Below the pieces are notes generated by a model. The model made no database searches. It was not told the DNA's origin and saw only the letters and a list, made by a program, of their open reading frames with translations. 64,000 nt of DNA, from assembly GCA_017480785.1 (NCBI GenBank), contig JAFURZ010000002.1:1-64000 (forward strand). Direction: 5' to 3'. The DNA comes from Bacteroidales bacterium (GTDB lineage Bacteria; Bacteroidota; Bacteroidia; Bacteroidales; P3). The position numbers were made by a program, and so were the translations under genes. Positions 41,148 through 49,908 of the stretch are shown piece after piece. The stretch's first letter is position 1. The number at the start of each line of letters is the position of its first letter.

Positions 41148-42710
41148 ATGAAGATTTACAAGTTTTCATTCATGCTGCTGGCAGCGGGCCTGCTGCTGGC
41201 CGGATGCTCCAACAACGCTGGCCAGTCGGCCACAACGGGTTGGAACTACAACGACCCCAACTGGGGCGGCTTCGATGTGTCGGGCTACCCCGAGCAGTAT
41301 CCTGCCCCCGGGCTGGTCTTCATCGAGGGCGGTTCGTTTGTGATGGGCCATGTCAGCGAAGACCCGCGCTACAGCTGGAACAACACGCCGCACACGGTCA
41401 CCGTGTCGTCGTTCTATATGGACGAGTGCGAGGTGAGCAACTTGGATTATTGTGAGTTCATTTACTGGATGGAGCGCGCCTACGGCGAGGAGTATCCCGA
41501 GAAGGTGGCGGCCATTATGCCCGACACGGCCTGCTGGCGCGACAAGCTGGCCTGGCGCGAGGGCTTCGTCGACTTCTACCTCCGCAGCCCCAACTATGCC
41601 GACTATCCCGTGGTGGGTGTCACCTGGGAGCAGGCTCAGGCCTACTGCACCTGGCGTACCGACCGCGTCAATGAGAAGATTCTCGTCGACGAGGGCATCA
41701 TCATGCTCGACCAGGAGAACCTGGGCACCAACGCCTTCCAGACCGACGTCTACCTGGCTGGCCGCTATGAGGGCGAGACCCGCAAGGGCCTGACCGACTA
41801 CAACCCCGCCGCCGGTGGCGAGGAGCGTCAGGTGCGTCGCGCCGACGGTATCCTCTATCCCTACTACCGCCTGCCGACCGAGGCCGAGTGGGAGTTTGCC
41901 GCCCTCGGCATGATTGGCAACACCTACGACGAGCGCGTCACCGAGCACAAGACCTATCCTTGGGCCGGCCAGAGCCTCCGCTCCGCCAACAAGAAATACT
42001 ACGGTCAGTTCCTGGCCAACTTCAAGCGCACGCGTGGCGACGCCATGGGCGTGGCCGGCAACCTGAACGACGGTTGGGACTACACCTGCCCCGTGAACTG
42101 GTATTTCCCCAACGACTACGGCCTGTACAACATGGCCGGCAACGTCAGCGAGTGGTGCATGGATGTCTATCGTAAGACCGTCCAGCCCGTCGGCGCCGAC
42201 GACATGGACCCCTTCCGCGGCAACATCTACCGCACCCCCGAGCTGGATGAGGACAACGAGGTCTTCATTGGCGACGACGGCATGATTAAGTACAAAGAGG
42301 TCGACTTCCAGGCCAACCGCCGCAACTACCGCCAGGCCAACAATGTCAACTACCTCGACGGCGACCGCGCCTCGAACCTTGACAACTGGCAGGACGAGGT
42401 CGACGAGGAAGAGGAAGAGTACGGCTCGGACGAGGAGGAAGTGGCCGAGGAAAGCGAAGTGGACGAGGACGGCATGTCTGCCGACGACGAGTCGACCAAC
42501 CGCATGTACCGCCGCATCACCGACAACCAGAAGGAGAACCCCACTTCGAGCCTGGTGAACAACCGTGTGCGTGTGGTGAAGGGTGGCAGCTGGAAGGACC
42601 GCGCCTACTACCTGCAGGCCGGCACCCGCCGCTACTATGACCAGAACCGCTCGACGTCGTGGATCGGCTTCCGCTGCGCCATGGACCGTCTGGGCTCACG
42701 CGTGGAATAG
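41148..42710 (+). CDS. gldJ: Gliding motility/T9SS lipoprotein GldJ-like, FGE-sulfatase domain
   Basis: A 520-residue lipoprotein with lipobox LLAGC (about Cys20). The formylglycine-generating-enzyme-like fold spans most of the rest: PGLVFIEGGSFVMGH, VSSFYMDECEVSNLDYCEF, YRLPTEAEWEFAALG, YNMAGNVSEWCMD and GGSWKDRAYYLQAG. The phrasing, with NN-P before the first strand and SFYMDE-EV-N, is closer to GldJ than to GldK/PorK. Residues about 416-450 are a very acidic insert (DEVDEEEEEYGSDEEE), probably a flexible surface loop. GldJ is needed for stability of T9SS lipoproteins and for secretion in Flavobacterium. Confidence 0.82.
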   Translation: MKIYKFSFMLLAAGLLLAGCSNNAGQSATTGWNYNDPNWGGFDVSGYPEQYPAPGLVFIEGGSFVMGHVSEDPRYSWNNTPHTVTVSSFYMDECEVSNLDYCEFIYWMERAYGEEYPEKVAAIMPDTACWRDKLAWREGFVDFYLRSPNYADYPVVGVTWEQAQAYCTWRTDRVNEKILVDEGIIMLDQENLGTNAFQTDVYLAGRYEGETRKGLTDYNPAAGGEERQVRRADGILYPYYRLPTEAEWEFAALGMIGNTYDERVTEHKTYPWAGQSLRSANKKYYGQFLANFKRTRGDAMGVAGNLNDGWDYTCPVNWYFPNDYGLYNMAGNVSEWCMDVYRKTVQPVGADDMDPFRGNIYRTPELDEDNEVFIGDDGMIKYKEVDFQANRRNYRQANNVNYLDGDRASNLDNWQDEVDEEEEEYGSDEEEVAEESEVDEDGMSADDESTNRMYRRITDNQKENPTSSLVNNRVRVVKGGSWKDRAYYLQAGTRRYYDQNRSTSWIGFRCAMDRLGSRVE

Positions 42711-42716
42711 TCTGTT

Positions 42717-44222
42717 TTGAAGAAGATACTGAACATATTGATTTTTCTGAGCCTCGGCCTTACTGCCGGGGCTCAGAAGTTGATAGAATACACCTCGGGC
42801 ATGGGCGCGCGTGACCCGGAGAACAGCGACATCTGGATTCTCTACCGCCATGTGCGAGCCGTGCACGAAGGGATGGTGCTGGACGCCGACTCGGCCCACT
42901 ACAACACCCGCGAGAATAGCTTCATGGCTTTCCGCGATGTGACCATCCAGCTGAGCGACACCACCTTCATCTACGGCCAACGGCTGCACTACGACGGCAA
43001 CACGCGTGTGGTGGATATATGGGACGACACGGTGGTGTTCCTCGACGGGGGCACCCAGCTGCTGGCCAACCACCTCACCTACGAACGCAACAGGGCCACG
43101 GCCTACTACACCGAGTGGGGCTACGGCTCGAGCCAGGACCGCAACCTCTTCAGCCGGCAAGGGGAGTACAACTCCGACCTCAAGCAGTTCTATATCTATA
43201 ATGATGTGGAACTGACCGACAGCACCATGCGCCTCGTGACCGACACGCTGCTGTACAACACCGAGACGTCGGTGGCGCACTTCGAGAGTCCGACCTACAT
43301 CTACAGCGACTCGTCGACCATCTACAGCGAATTGGGCGACTATAACACCGACACCCGCTTCGCTATCTCTTACCGTGCCTCGCATGTCGACAACCAAGGC
43401 CGCACCATCGACAGCGACACGCTCTTCTACGACGAGACGCGCGAGTATGGTCGGGCGCGGGGGCATGTGGTCATCGTGGACTCGACCAACGAGTTGACCT
43501 GCACCGGCCGTTACGGCGAGACTTCGCAGGCCGACGGGTTCTCCTTTGTCACCGACAGCGCCCATGTGCTCTTCATCGACAACGGCGACTCGCTTTTCCT
43601 CCATGCCGATACGGTCTATGTCACCTCCGACAGTGCCAACCAACTGGAGACCGTGCGGGCCAACTACCACGTCAAGGTGTACCGCCGCGATGCGCAGGCC
43701 ATGTGCGACTCGGCCTTCTACCGTGCGCCCGACTCCACGCTTCTGCTCTACAAGTCGCCCGTGCTCTGGTATGAGCATTACCAGTGTGTGGCCGACACCA
43801 TTGAACTGCTGCACGACAGCAGCGGCATGCGGCAGGCCTGGTTGCGGAACGATTGCTTCGCGCTGCAGCAGGTGGACCGCGACAAGTTCAACCAGCTCAA
43901 AGGTCACCAGGGGGCCGTCTATTTCCGCGAGGGCGAGCCCGACTATGCCGACGTGGAGGGCAACGCCCAGATGGTGTTTTACATCACCGAGGAAGACACC
44001 GCCGGACGTACCGTGCTGGTGGGTGTCAATGCCGGCGTGGGCACCTCGATGCGCATATACTTCGACTCCACGCGTGCTCCCGTGCGCGTGGTTACCTATG
44101 ACAACCCCGACATGCAGACCTACCCCGTGGGGATGCTTCCCGCCGAATTGAAGCGGCTGCCCGACTTCAGGTGGCTGCCCGAACGACGGCCCCGCAAGCC
44201 GGAGGATGTCTTCGTGTGGTGA
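42717..44222 (+). CDS. OstA-like (LptA/LptD N-terminal) periplasmic protein
   Basis: A 501-residue exported protein with a TTG start giving KKILNILIFLSLGLTAGAQ as signal peptide. The body is made of short beta-jellyroll repeats of the OstA kind: HEGMVLDADSAHYNTRENSF, then ADSLYYD-like units such as SDTLFYDETREYGRARGHV and MCDSAFYRAPDSTLLLYKSP. This matches the Bacteroidota OstA-like proteins related to LPS transport bridges (LptA or the LptD N-terminus). It starts 6 bp after gldJ, so the porP-gldJ-ostA-like group is probably one transcript. Confidence 0.88.
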   Translation: MKKILNILIFLSLGLTAGAQKLIEYTSGMGARDPENSDIWILYRHVRAVHEGMVLDADSAHYNTRENSFMAFRDVTIQLSDTTFIYGQRLHYDGNTRVVDIWDDTVVFLDGGTQLLANHLTYERNRATAYYTEWGYGSSQDRNLFSRQGEYNSDLKQFYIYNDVELTDSTMRLVTDTLLYNTETSVAHFESPTYIYSDSSTIYSELGDYNTDTRFAISYRASHVDNQGRTIDSDTLFYDETREYGRARGHVVIVDSTNELTCTGRYGETSQADGFSFVTDSAHVLFIDNGDSLFLHADTVYVTSDSANQLETVRANYHVKVYRRDAQAMCDSAFYRAPDSTLLLYKSPVLWYEHYQCVADTIELLHDSSGMRQAWLRNDCFALQQVDRDKFNQLKGHQGAVYFREGEPDYADVEGNAQMVFYITEEDTAGRTVLVGVNAGVGTSMRIYFDSTRAPVRVVTYDNPDMQTYPVGMLPAELKRLPDFRWLPERRPRKPEDVFVW

Positions 44223-44236
44223 CAAAATGTCAGTGT

Positions 44237-44258
44237 GACTGCCATTGGCAGTCTTTTT
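44237..44258 (+). terminator. Intrinsic terminator before grpE
   Basis: GACTGCCA-T-TGGCAGTC is followed directly by TTTTT, between the OstA-like gene and grpE. Confidence 0.75.
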
Positions 44259-44293
44259 GTTGTATATAGAATACTGACCAAAACTACTAGGAC

Positions 44294-44851
44294 ATGAGTA
44301 AAAAAGAATATACCAACCCTGAGACGGAAGAGACCGTCAATCAGCAGCCTGAGGCCGAAGCGGCGGCCGAGCAGCCCGCTGCCGACACCCAAGAGGCCGC
44401 TGCCGACGAAGCCCCCGAGACTGACAAAGTGCAGGAACTGGGCGAGAAACTGGCAGCATTGAACGACAAATACCTCCGCCTCTATTCGGAGTATGAGAAC
44501 TACCGTAAGCGCACCAACCTTGAGAAGGCCGACCTGCTGCTCAACGGCAGCCGTGAGATGATGAAAGCCATACTGCCCGTGGTCGACGACCTAGAGCGGG
44601 CCCTGGCCGCTACAAGCGACGACGAGGGAGTGAAGCTCATCTACAACAAGATGATGAAGATTCTCGAGCAAAAGGGACTCAAGGCGATGGATTCGAAGGG
44701 CGAGAAGTTCGACGAATCCATGCACGAGGCCGTCACCCAGATTCCCGCGACCGAGGATGGCCAGAAAGGTCTGGTAGTCGACGTCTTGGAGAAGGGGTAT
44801 TACCTCAACGACAAGGTGCTGCGCTATGCCAAGGTAGTTGTGGCCTGCTGA
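44294..44851 (+). CDS. grpE: Nucleotide exchange factor GrpE
   Basis: A 185-residue protein. The first 50 residues are acidic and Ala/Glu-rich. The coiled coil follows (LNDKYLRLYSEYENYRKRTN), then the conserved beta domain DSKGEKFDESMHEAVTQIP and KGYYLNDKVLRYAKVVVA. GrpE releases ADP from DnaK. dnaJ follows after 15 bp; dnaK is not in the window. I see no CIRCE operator (TTAGCACTC type) upstream. Confidence 0.96.
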   Translation: MSKKEYTNPETEETVNQQPEAEAAAEQPAADTQEAAADEAPETDKVQELGEKLAALNDKYLRLYSEYENYRKRTNLEKADLLLNGSREMMKAILPVVDDLERALAATSDDEGVKLIYNKMMKILEQKGLKAMDSKGEKFDESMHEAVTQIPATEDGQKGLVVDVLEKGYYLNDKVLRYAKVVVAC

Positions 44852-44866
44852 AAGGAGAGATAAACT

Positions 44867-46018
44867 ATGGCAAAAAGAGATTACTACGAAGTGCTAGGGG
44901 TGGACAAGAGCGCCACCCCCGAGGAGTTGAAGAAGGCTTACCGCAAGCTGGCCTTGCAGTATCACCCCGACCGTAATCCGGGCGACAAGGAGGCCGAGGA
45001 GAAGTTCAAGGAGGCCGCCGAGGCCTACGATGTGCTTAGCAACCCCGACAAGAAGGCCCGCTACGACCAGTTCGGCCATGCCGGCGTCGACGGTGCCTAT
45101 GGGCAGGGCGGCATGAACATGGACGACATCTTCTCCCAGTTCGGCAGCATCTTCGGCGACCTGTTCGGCGGCGGCTTCCGCACGGGCTTCACCGGTTTCG
45201 GTGGCGGCGGTGGCGCCGCACGGCGTGTGCTGCGCGGCACCAACCTGCGCATCAAGGTTAAACTCACCCTCGAGGAAATCGACCGCGGCTGCGAGAAGAA
45301 GATTAAGGTCAGCAAGTATGTCCCCTGCAAGACCTGCAACGGCAGCGGTGCCCGCGACGGCAAGACGGACACCTGCCCCCATTGCCACGGCGCCGGTGTG
45401 GTCACTGAGACCAAGCGCACCATTCTCGGCATGATGCAGACGCAGAGCGCCTGCCCGCACTGCGGCGGCGAAGGACGCGTCATCAAGGACAAGTGCCATG
45501 ACTGCCATGGCGACGGCATCGTCAAGAGCGACGAGATAATCACCATCACCATCCCTGCCGGTGTGCAGGACGGTATGCAGCTGGCCATGCAGGGTCAGGG
45601 CAACGCCGCGCCACACAACGGCATCGCCGGCGACCTCATAGTCCTCATCGAGGAGCAGGAACACGACATCTTCGAGCGTCAGGATGCCAACCTCTACTAC
45701 AATGCCTTCATCACCTTCAGCGAAGCGGCTCTCGGCGCCTCGGTCGAGATTCCTACCCTCAGCGGCAAGGTGAAGATAAAGATTGACCCCGGCACTCCGT
45801 CGGGGCGTGTGGTGCGCCTGCGGGGCAAGGGATTACCCATCGTCAATGGTTATGGCCGCGGCGACCTCCTCGTGTGCCTCAACGTGTGGGTGCCCAAAAA
45901 CCTAAGCAAGGACGAGAAGAAGACACTCGAGGAACTGCAGAAACACGACAACTTCAAGCCCAACCCCACCAAGCAGGAACGCGGCTTCTTCGACAAGATG
46001 AAAGAAATGTTCAACTGA
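44867..46018 (+). CDS. dnaJ: Chaperone DnaJ
   Basis: A 383-residue type I DnaJ. The J domain carries the HPD motif in [14 protein letters not shown] Gly/Phe-rich linker ([17 protein letters not shown]) follows, then four CxxCxGxG zinc repeats: [32 protein letters not shown]. The C-terminal substrate-binding domains are complete. It pairs with GrpE and DnaK in protein folding. The stop TGA shares its last base with the ATG of the DUF2851 gene (TGATG). Confidence 0.97.
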   Translation: MAKRDYYEVLGVDKSATPEELKKAYRKLALQYHPDRNPGDKEAEEKFKEAAEAYDVLSNPDKKARYDQFGHAGVDGAYGQGGMNMDDIFSQFGSIFGDLFGGGFRTGFTGFGGGGGAARRVLRGTNLRIKVKLTLEEIDRGCEKKIKVSKYVPCKTCNGSGARDGKTDTCPHCHGAGVVTETKRTILGMMQTQSACPHCGGEGRVIKDKCHDCHGDGIVKSDEIITITIPAGVQDGMQLAMQGQGNAAPHNGIAGDLIVLIEEQEHDIFERQDANLYYNAFITFSEAALGASVEIPTLSGKVKIKIDPGTPSGRVVRLRGKGLPIVNGYGRGDLLVCLNVWVPKNLSKDEKKTLEELQKHDNFKPNPTKQERGFFDKMKEMFN

Positions 46019-47298
46019 TGACCGAGGCTTTCCTGCACTACGTTTGGCAGCATCAGATGCTCGACCGCGGGCTGACCACTACCGATGGCCAGCCTGTCGT
46101 CGTATTGCGCGCCGGCGAGCCAAACCACGATGCAGGACCCGATTTTTTCAATGCCCGTGTGCGTATTGGTGAGGTGGAATGGGCTGGTAATGTGGAGATA
46201 CACATCCACTCCTCCGACTGGAACGCCCACCGCCACCAGCACGATGCAGCCTACAACAGTATCGTCCTCCATGTGGTGTACGAACACGATGCCGACATTG
46301 TGCTGCAGAACGGAAAGAAGCCTTTTACCCTGGAGCTCAAAAGCTACCTTCACCCTTCGTTGGTGGCAAACTACGAGTCGCTCATGGCCCCTGCCACTGC
46401 CAAGGCAATCCCCTGTGCCGACAGGGTGGGGGAGGTGCCGCCGTTTCTCCTCAACGCCTTCCTCGAGCGGCTTACCGTCGAACGTATCGAGGCCAAGGCT
46501 GCCGTGGTGCGCCGCCTGCTCGACGAGAGCCATGGCGGCTGGGAGCAGACCTGCTACTGGCTGCTGGCCCGCTATTTCGGAGGCAAGGTCAATGCGCTGC
46601 CTTTCGAGTTGCTCGCCAAGGCCACCGACCCACGTCTCCTGGCCCGCTGGGCCGACAATCGACAACGGGTGGAGGCCCTGCTCATGGGGCAGGCAGGGCT
46701 GCTGGACCGCTATTTCGAGGACGACTATCCCCGGGCCCTGCAAGCCGACTACGAGGCCTTGCGCAGCGGCGCCGGCCTATCGCCCATTGGCGACTACCTA
46801 TGGAAGTTCTACTGCCTACGCCCCTCCAGCTTCCCCACCATCCGCATCAGCCAGTTGGCCGACCTCATGTCGCAGACCAAGAACCTCTTTGCCACCCTCC
46901 TCCCCATGACCGAGGTGAGTGACCTCGAGCGCCTCTTCAACCGTCAGGCGGCCTCCTACTGGGACAATCACTATCAGTTCGACCAACCCACGGCCAAGTC
47001 CGCCCCCAAGCACCTCGGCCGCATGCAGGCCGACCTGCTGATAATCAACGCATGGGTGCCGCTGCTCTTCATCTACGGCGTCGACCACGGACAGCAGCAC
47101 TACAAGGACCAGGCCCTGCACCTGCTCTCGCAGCTTGCCGCCGAGAACAATGCCGTCATCCGCCGCTGGCAGTCGGTGGGGGTCAACCCCGCCAATGCCG
47201 CCGAGAGCCAGGCCTTGCTACAGCTCGAGGGCAGTTATTGTTCCCAGCGCCGATGCCTCGAATGCCGCATCGGCTACCAACTATTGAAGCATATATGA
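46018..47298 (+). CDS. DUF2851 family protein
   Basis: A 426-residue cytoplasmic protein starting at the ATG that overlaps the dnaJ stop. The N-terminal [35 protein letters not shown] and VEIHIHSSDWNAHRH blocks are the DUF2851 hallmarks, and a C-terminal Cys cluster (CSQRRCLEC) follows. The DAGPDF ... GNVEIH ... SDW arrangement recalls a PD-(D/E)XK-like core, but that is my inference and no function is established. The stop overlaps the murF-alr start by ATGA. Confidence 0.9.
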   Translation: MTEAFLHYVWQHQMLDRGLTTTDGQPVVVLRAGEPNHDAGPDFFNARVRIGEVEWAGNVEIHIHSSDWNAHRHQHDAAYNSIVLHVVYEHDADIVLQNGKKPFTLELKSYLHPSLVANYESLMAPATAKAIPCADRVGEVPPFLLNAFLERLTVERIEAKAAVVRRLLDESHGGWEQTCYWLLARYFGGKVNALPFELLAKATDPRLLARWADNRQRVEALLMGQAGLLDRYFEDDYPRALQADYEALRSGAGLSPIGDYLWKFYCLRPSSFPTIRISQLADLMSQTKNLFATLLPMTEVSDLERLFNRQAASYWDNHYQFDQPTAKSAPKHLGRMQADLLIINAWVPLLFIYGVDHGQQHYKDQALHLLSQLAAENNAVIRRWQSVGVNPANAAESQALLQLEGSYCSQRRCLECRIGYQLLKHI

Positions 47299-49688
47299 AA
47301 GCGTCAGACATAACCGGAATTATCCAACCTTCGCACGCGCGCGTGCCCGTGTGCGATGCCGAAGTGCTGCACCTGCTCACCGACAGCCGCAGCCTTACCG
47401 ACCCGCGCGGCACCCTCTTCTTTGCTATTCCCACCAAACGCAACAGCGGCACCCGCTATGTCGACGACCTCTACCGTGCCGGCGTGCGCCAGTTTGTGGT
47501 GCCCGACGGCAGCGTTTTCGACTACCCCGACGCCAATATCTGGCAGGTGTCCGACGTGGTCACTGCCCTGCAACAGGTGGCGGCGGACCACCGAAGGCAA
47601 TTCGACATCCCCGTGGTCGGCATCACCGGCAGTAACGGCAAGACCGTCGTCAAAGACTGGCTCGTCCAGCTCCTCTCGCCCGACCGCCGTGTCGTGGCCA
47701 GCCCCAAGAGCTACAACTCGCAGATAGGAGTCCCCCTGTCGGTGTGGCAGATGTCAGGTGAGCACGAGATAGCGCTCTTCGAGGCCGGCATCTCGCAACC
47801 CGGCGAGATGGAAGCCCTCGAGCGAGTCATACAGCCCACCATCGGCATCCTCACCAATATCGGCTCGGCCCACGATGAGAACTTCGCCAGCCGCGAGCAG
47901 AAACTGCAGGAGAAGATGAAGCTCTTCTCCTCCTGCAGCGTGGTGATATCTGCCTCCGACTGTGTTCCGGAGGCGGGCAATGTGCCGCTGCAGCTGCGCT
48001 CGGTCGCCGCCACCGACCAATCCTCCACCTTGTCCCTCCGTTACCGCGACACCGACTTCTCGGTCACCATTCCCTTCACCGACCGTGCCTCGCAGGAGAA
48101 TGTCCTCGCCTGCATCGCCCTGATGCTCTATCTGGGCTACAGCCCCGCCGTGATTGCCGACCGCTGCGCGCAACTTACACCTGTCGAGATGCGCATGGAA
48201 CTCGGCGAGGGGGCCGGCAACAGCCTCCTCATCAACGACAGCTACTCGCTCGACCTCAATTCGCTCACCATCGCCCTCGACTATCTGGCCCATCAGCAGC
48301 ACCACTTCCGCCGCACGCTCATTATGAGCGATATTCCGCAGGCCGGCCTCGACGACCGCACGCTTTACTCACAGGTGGCGCGCCTCCTGCACCAGCGCGG
48401 CGTGGGCCGCTTTATCGGCATCGGACCGGCCGTCTCACGCTGTGCCGACCTCTTCTCCGACATGGAGAGCTCCTTCTACGCGTCGACCGACGACTTCCTG
48501 GGCCGACACGACCGCAATTCGTTCCACAACGAGACCATCCTCCTCAAGGGTGCCCGCAGCTTCGGCTTCGAGCGCATCGCCAAGGTGCTGCAACGCAAGA
48601 GCCACGAGACCGTGATGGAGGTCAACCTGGACGCCTTGGTGCACAACCTCAACTACTACCGCTCGCAGCTGCAACCCTCCACCCGCCTCATGGCCATGGT
48701 CAAGGCCTCCAGCTACGGCGCCGGCACCGTCGAGGTGGCCAGCACCCTCCAGTTCAACCACGTCGACTACCTGACGGTGGCCTATGTCGACGAGGGGGTC
48801 GAGCTGCGTCGCAACGGCATCACCCTGCCCATCATGGTGATGAACCCCGAGCCCGCCGGATTCGACGACATCGTCCGCTACCGCCTCGAGCCCGACATCT
48901 ACTCTTTCCGCATCCTCGACCTCTTCGCCGCTCACCTCCGCGCGGGTGGTCATGCTGACTTCCCCATCCACATCGAGTTCGACACCGGCATGCACCGCCT
49001 GGGCTTCACCGGTGCCGACGTGGAGGCCCTGCTCCGTCGCCTGGAAGAATTGAAAGGCGTGCTCAGGGTTCAGAGCGTCTTCTCCCATCTGGCCTGCAGC
49101 GAAGACCCTGCCATGGACGCCTTCACGCGGCGCCAGATAGCCCGTCTGCGCGAGTGGAGCGCCGCCCTGCCAGGCATCAAGCACATCCTCAACTCCAGCG
49201 GCATCAGCCGTTTCCCCGAGGCCCAGATGGATATGGTGCGCCTCGGCATCGGCCTCTACGGCGTGGCGCCCGAACCCGACGTGCAGCGGCAGCTGCGCCA
49301 GGTGAGCCGCCTCGTCACCCGCATCTCGCAAATCAAGGACATCCCCGCCGGAGACACCGTGGGCTACAACTGCCGCTGGCAGGCCTCCCGTCCCTCGCGC
49401 ATCGCCATCCTCACCATAGGCTATGCCGACGGCCTCCACCGCGGCCTCGGCAACGGCAACGGCCGCGTCGCCATCGGTGGCCGCGAAGCACCCATCATCG
49501 GCTCCATCTGCATGGATATGTGCTTCGTCGACGTCACCGACCTGCCCTGCCGCGAAGGCGACCGCGCCGTCATCTTCGGCGAAGGCGATTTGCTCCAACG
49601 CAACGCCACAGCTGCCGGCACCATCCCCTACGAACTGCTCACCGCCGTATCGCCCCGCGTAAAACGCGTATATTACCATGAAGAATAG
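47295..49688 (+). CDS. Bifunctional MurF ligase / alanine racemase
   Basis: A 797-residue fusion typical of Bacteroidota. The start at 47295 (KASDITGIIQPSHARV) overlaps the upstream stop. Residues 1-430 are a MurF-type Mur ligase with ATP loop GITGSNGKTVVKDW and central motifs FEAGISQPGEM and LLINDSYSLDLNSL. Residues about 435-797 are an alanine racemase with PLP lysine in MAMVKASSYGAG and a C-terminal tyrosine in GDTVGYNCRW. The fusion makes D-Ala and adds D-Ala-D-Ala to the UDP-MurNAc-tripeptide. The MurF half has the usual Mur folds, but whether it is catalytic in fusions is less certain. Confidence 0.93.
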   Translation: MKASDITGIIQPSHARVPVCDAEVLHLLTDSRSLTDPRGTLFFAIPTKRNSGTRYVDDLYRAGVRQFVVPDGSVFDYPDANIWQVSDVVTALQQVAADHRRQFDIPVVGITGSNGKTVVKDWLVQLLSPDRRVVASPKSYNSQIGVPLSVWQMSGEHEIALFEAGISQPGEMEALERVIQPTIGILTNIGSAHDENFASREQKLQEKMKLFSSCSVVISASDCVPEAGNVPLQLRSVAATDQSSTLSLRYRDTDFSVTIPFTDRASQENVLACIALMLYLGYSPAVIADRCAQLTPVEMRMELGEGAGNSLLINDSYSLDLNSLTIALDYLAHQQHHFRRTLIMSDIPQAGLDDRTLYSQVARLLHQRGVGRFIGIGPAVSRCADLFSDMESSFYASTDDFLGRHDRNSFHNETILLKGARSFGFERIAKVLQRKSHETVMEVNLDALVHNLNYYRSQLQPSTRLMAMVKASSYGAGTVEVASTLQFNHVDYLTVAYVDEGVELRRNGITLPIMVMNPEPAGFDDIVRYRLEPDIYSFRILDLFAAHLRAGGHADFPIHIEFDTGMHRLGFTGADVEALLRRLEELKGVLRVQSVFSHLACSEDPAMDAFTRRQIARLREWSAALPGIKHILNSSGISRFPEAQMDMVRLGIGLYGVAPEPDVQRQLRQVSRLVTRISQIKDIPAGDTVGYNCRWQASRPSRIAILTIGYADGLHRGLGNGNGRVAIGGREAPIIGSICMDMCFVDVTDLPCREGDRAVIFGEGDLLQRNATAAGTIPYELLTAVSPRVKRVYYHEE

Positions 49689-49728
49689 CTATATTTTTGT
49701 GTATCTGGAACCGCTTGTTCCCCAACCG

Positions 49729-49796
49729 TTTGCGTTGAGTTCAACTTGAGTTCGACTCGAAATCAAGTCGAACTCAAGTTGAACTCAACGCAAACA
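49729..49796. repeat. Perfect 30-bp inverted repeat of 11-bp words TTGAGTTCGAC type
   Basis: The left arm 49729-49758 (GTTTGCG, then TTGAGTTCAAC and TTGAGTTCGAC words) pairs exactly with 49767-49796 across an 8-nt loop CGAAATCA. No T-run follows, so it is not a standard intrinsic terminator, though it may act as one. It lies in the 220-bp gap between murF-alr and lon. Confidence 0.93.
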
Positions 49797-49908
49797 CTAG
49801 TGGAAAAGAGCGTGTTACAGGAAAAGAAAAATGAAACAAAACCGGCGTTGCGTGCGTTAATATATATTGCTTTTGCGAACGAGACACTGAACTGAATAGA
49901 ACAACGAC

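Noticed and set aside
41148-42710. Assignment as PorK/GldK
   Set aside because: PorK also has an FGE-like fold and often follows porP, but the PGLVFIEGGSF and SFYMDECEVSN phrasing fits GldJ better and porLMN do not follow.
44223-44293. CIRCE-type heat-shock operator before grpE
   Set aside because: The inverted repeat here is GACTGCCA/TGGCAGTC followed by T5, a terminator; it does not resemble TTAGCACTC-N9-GAGTGCTAA.
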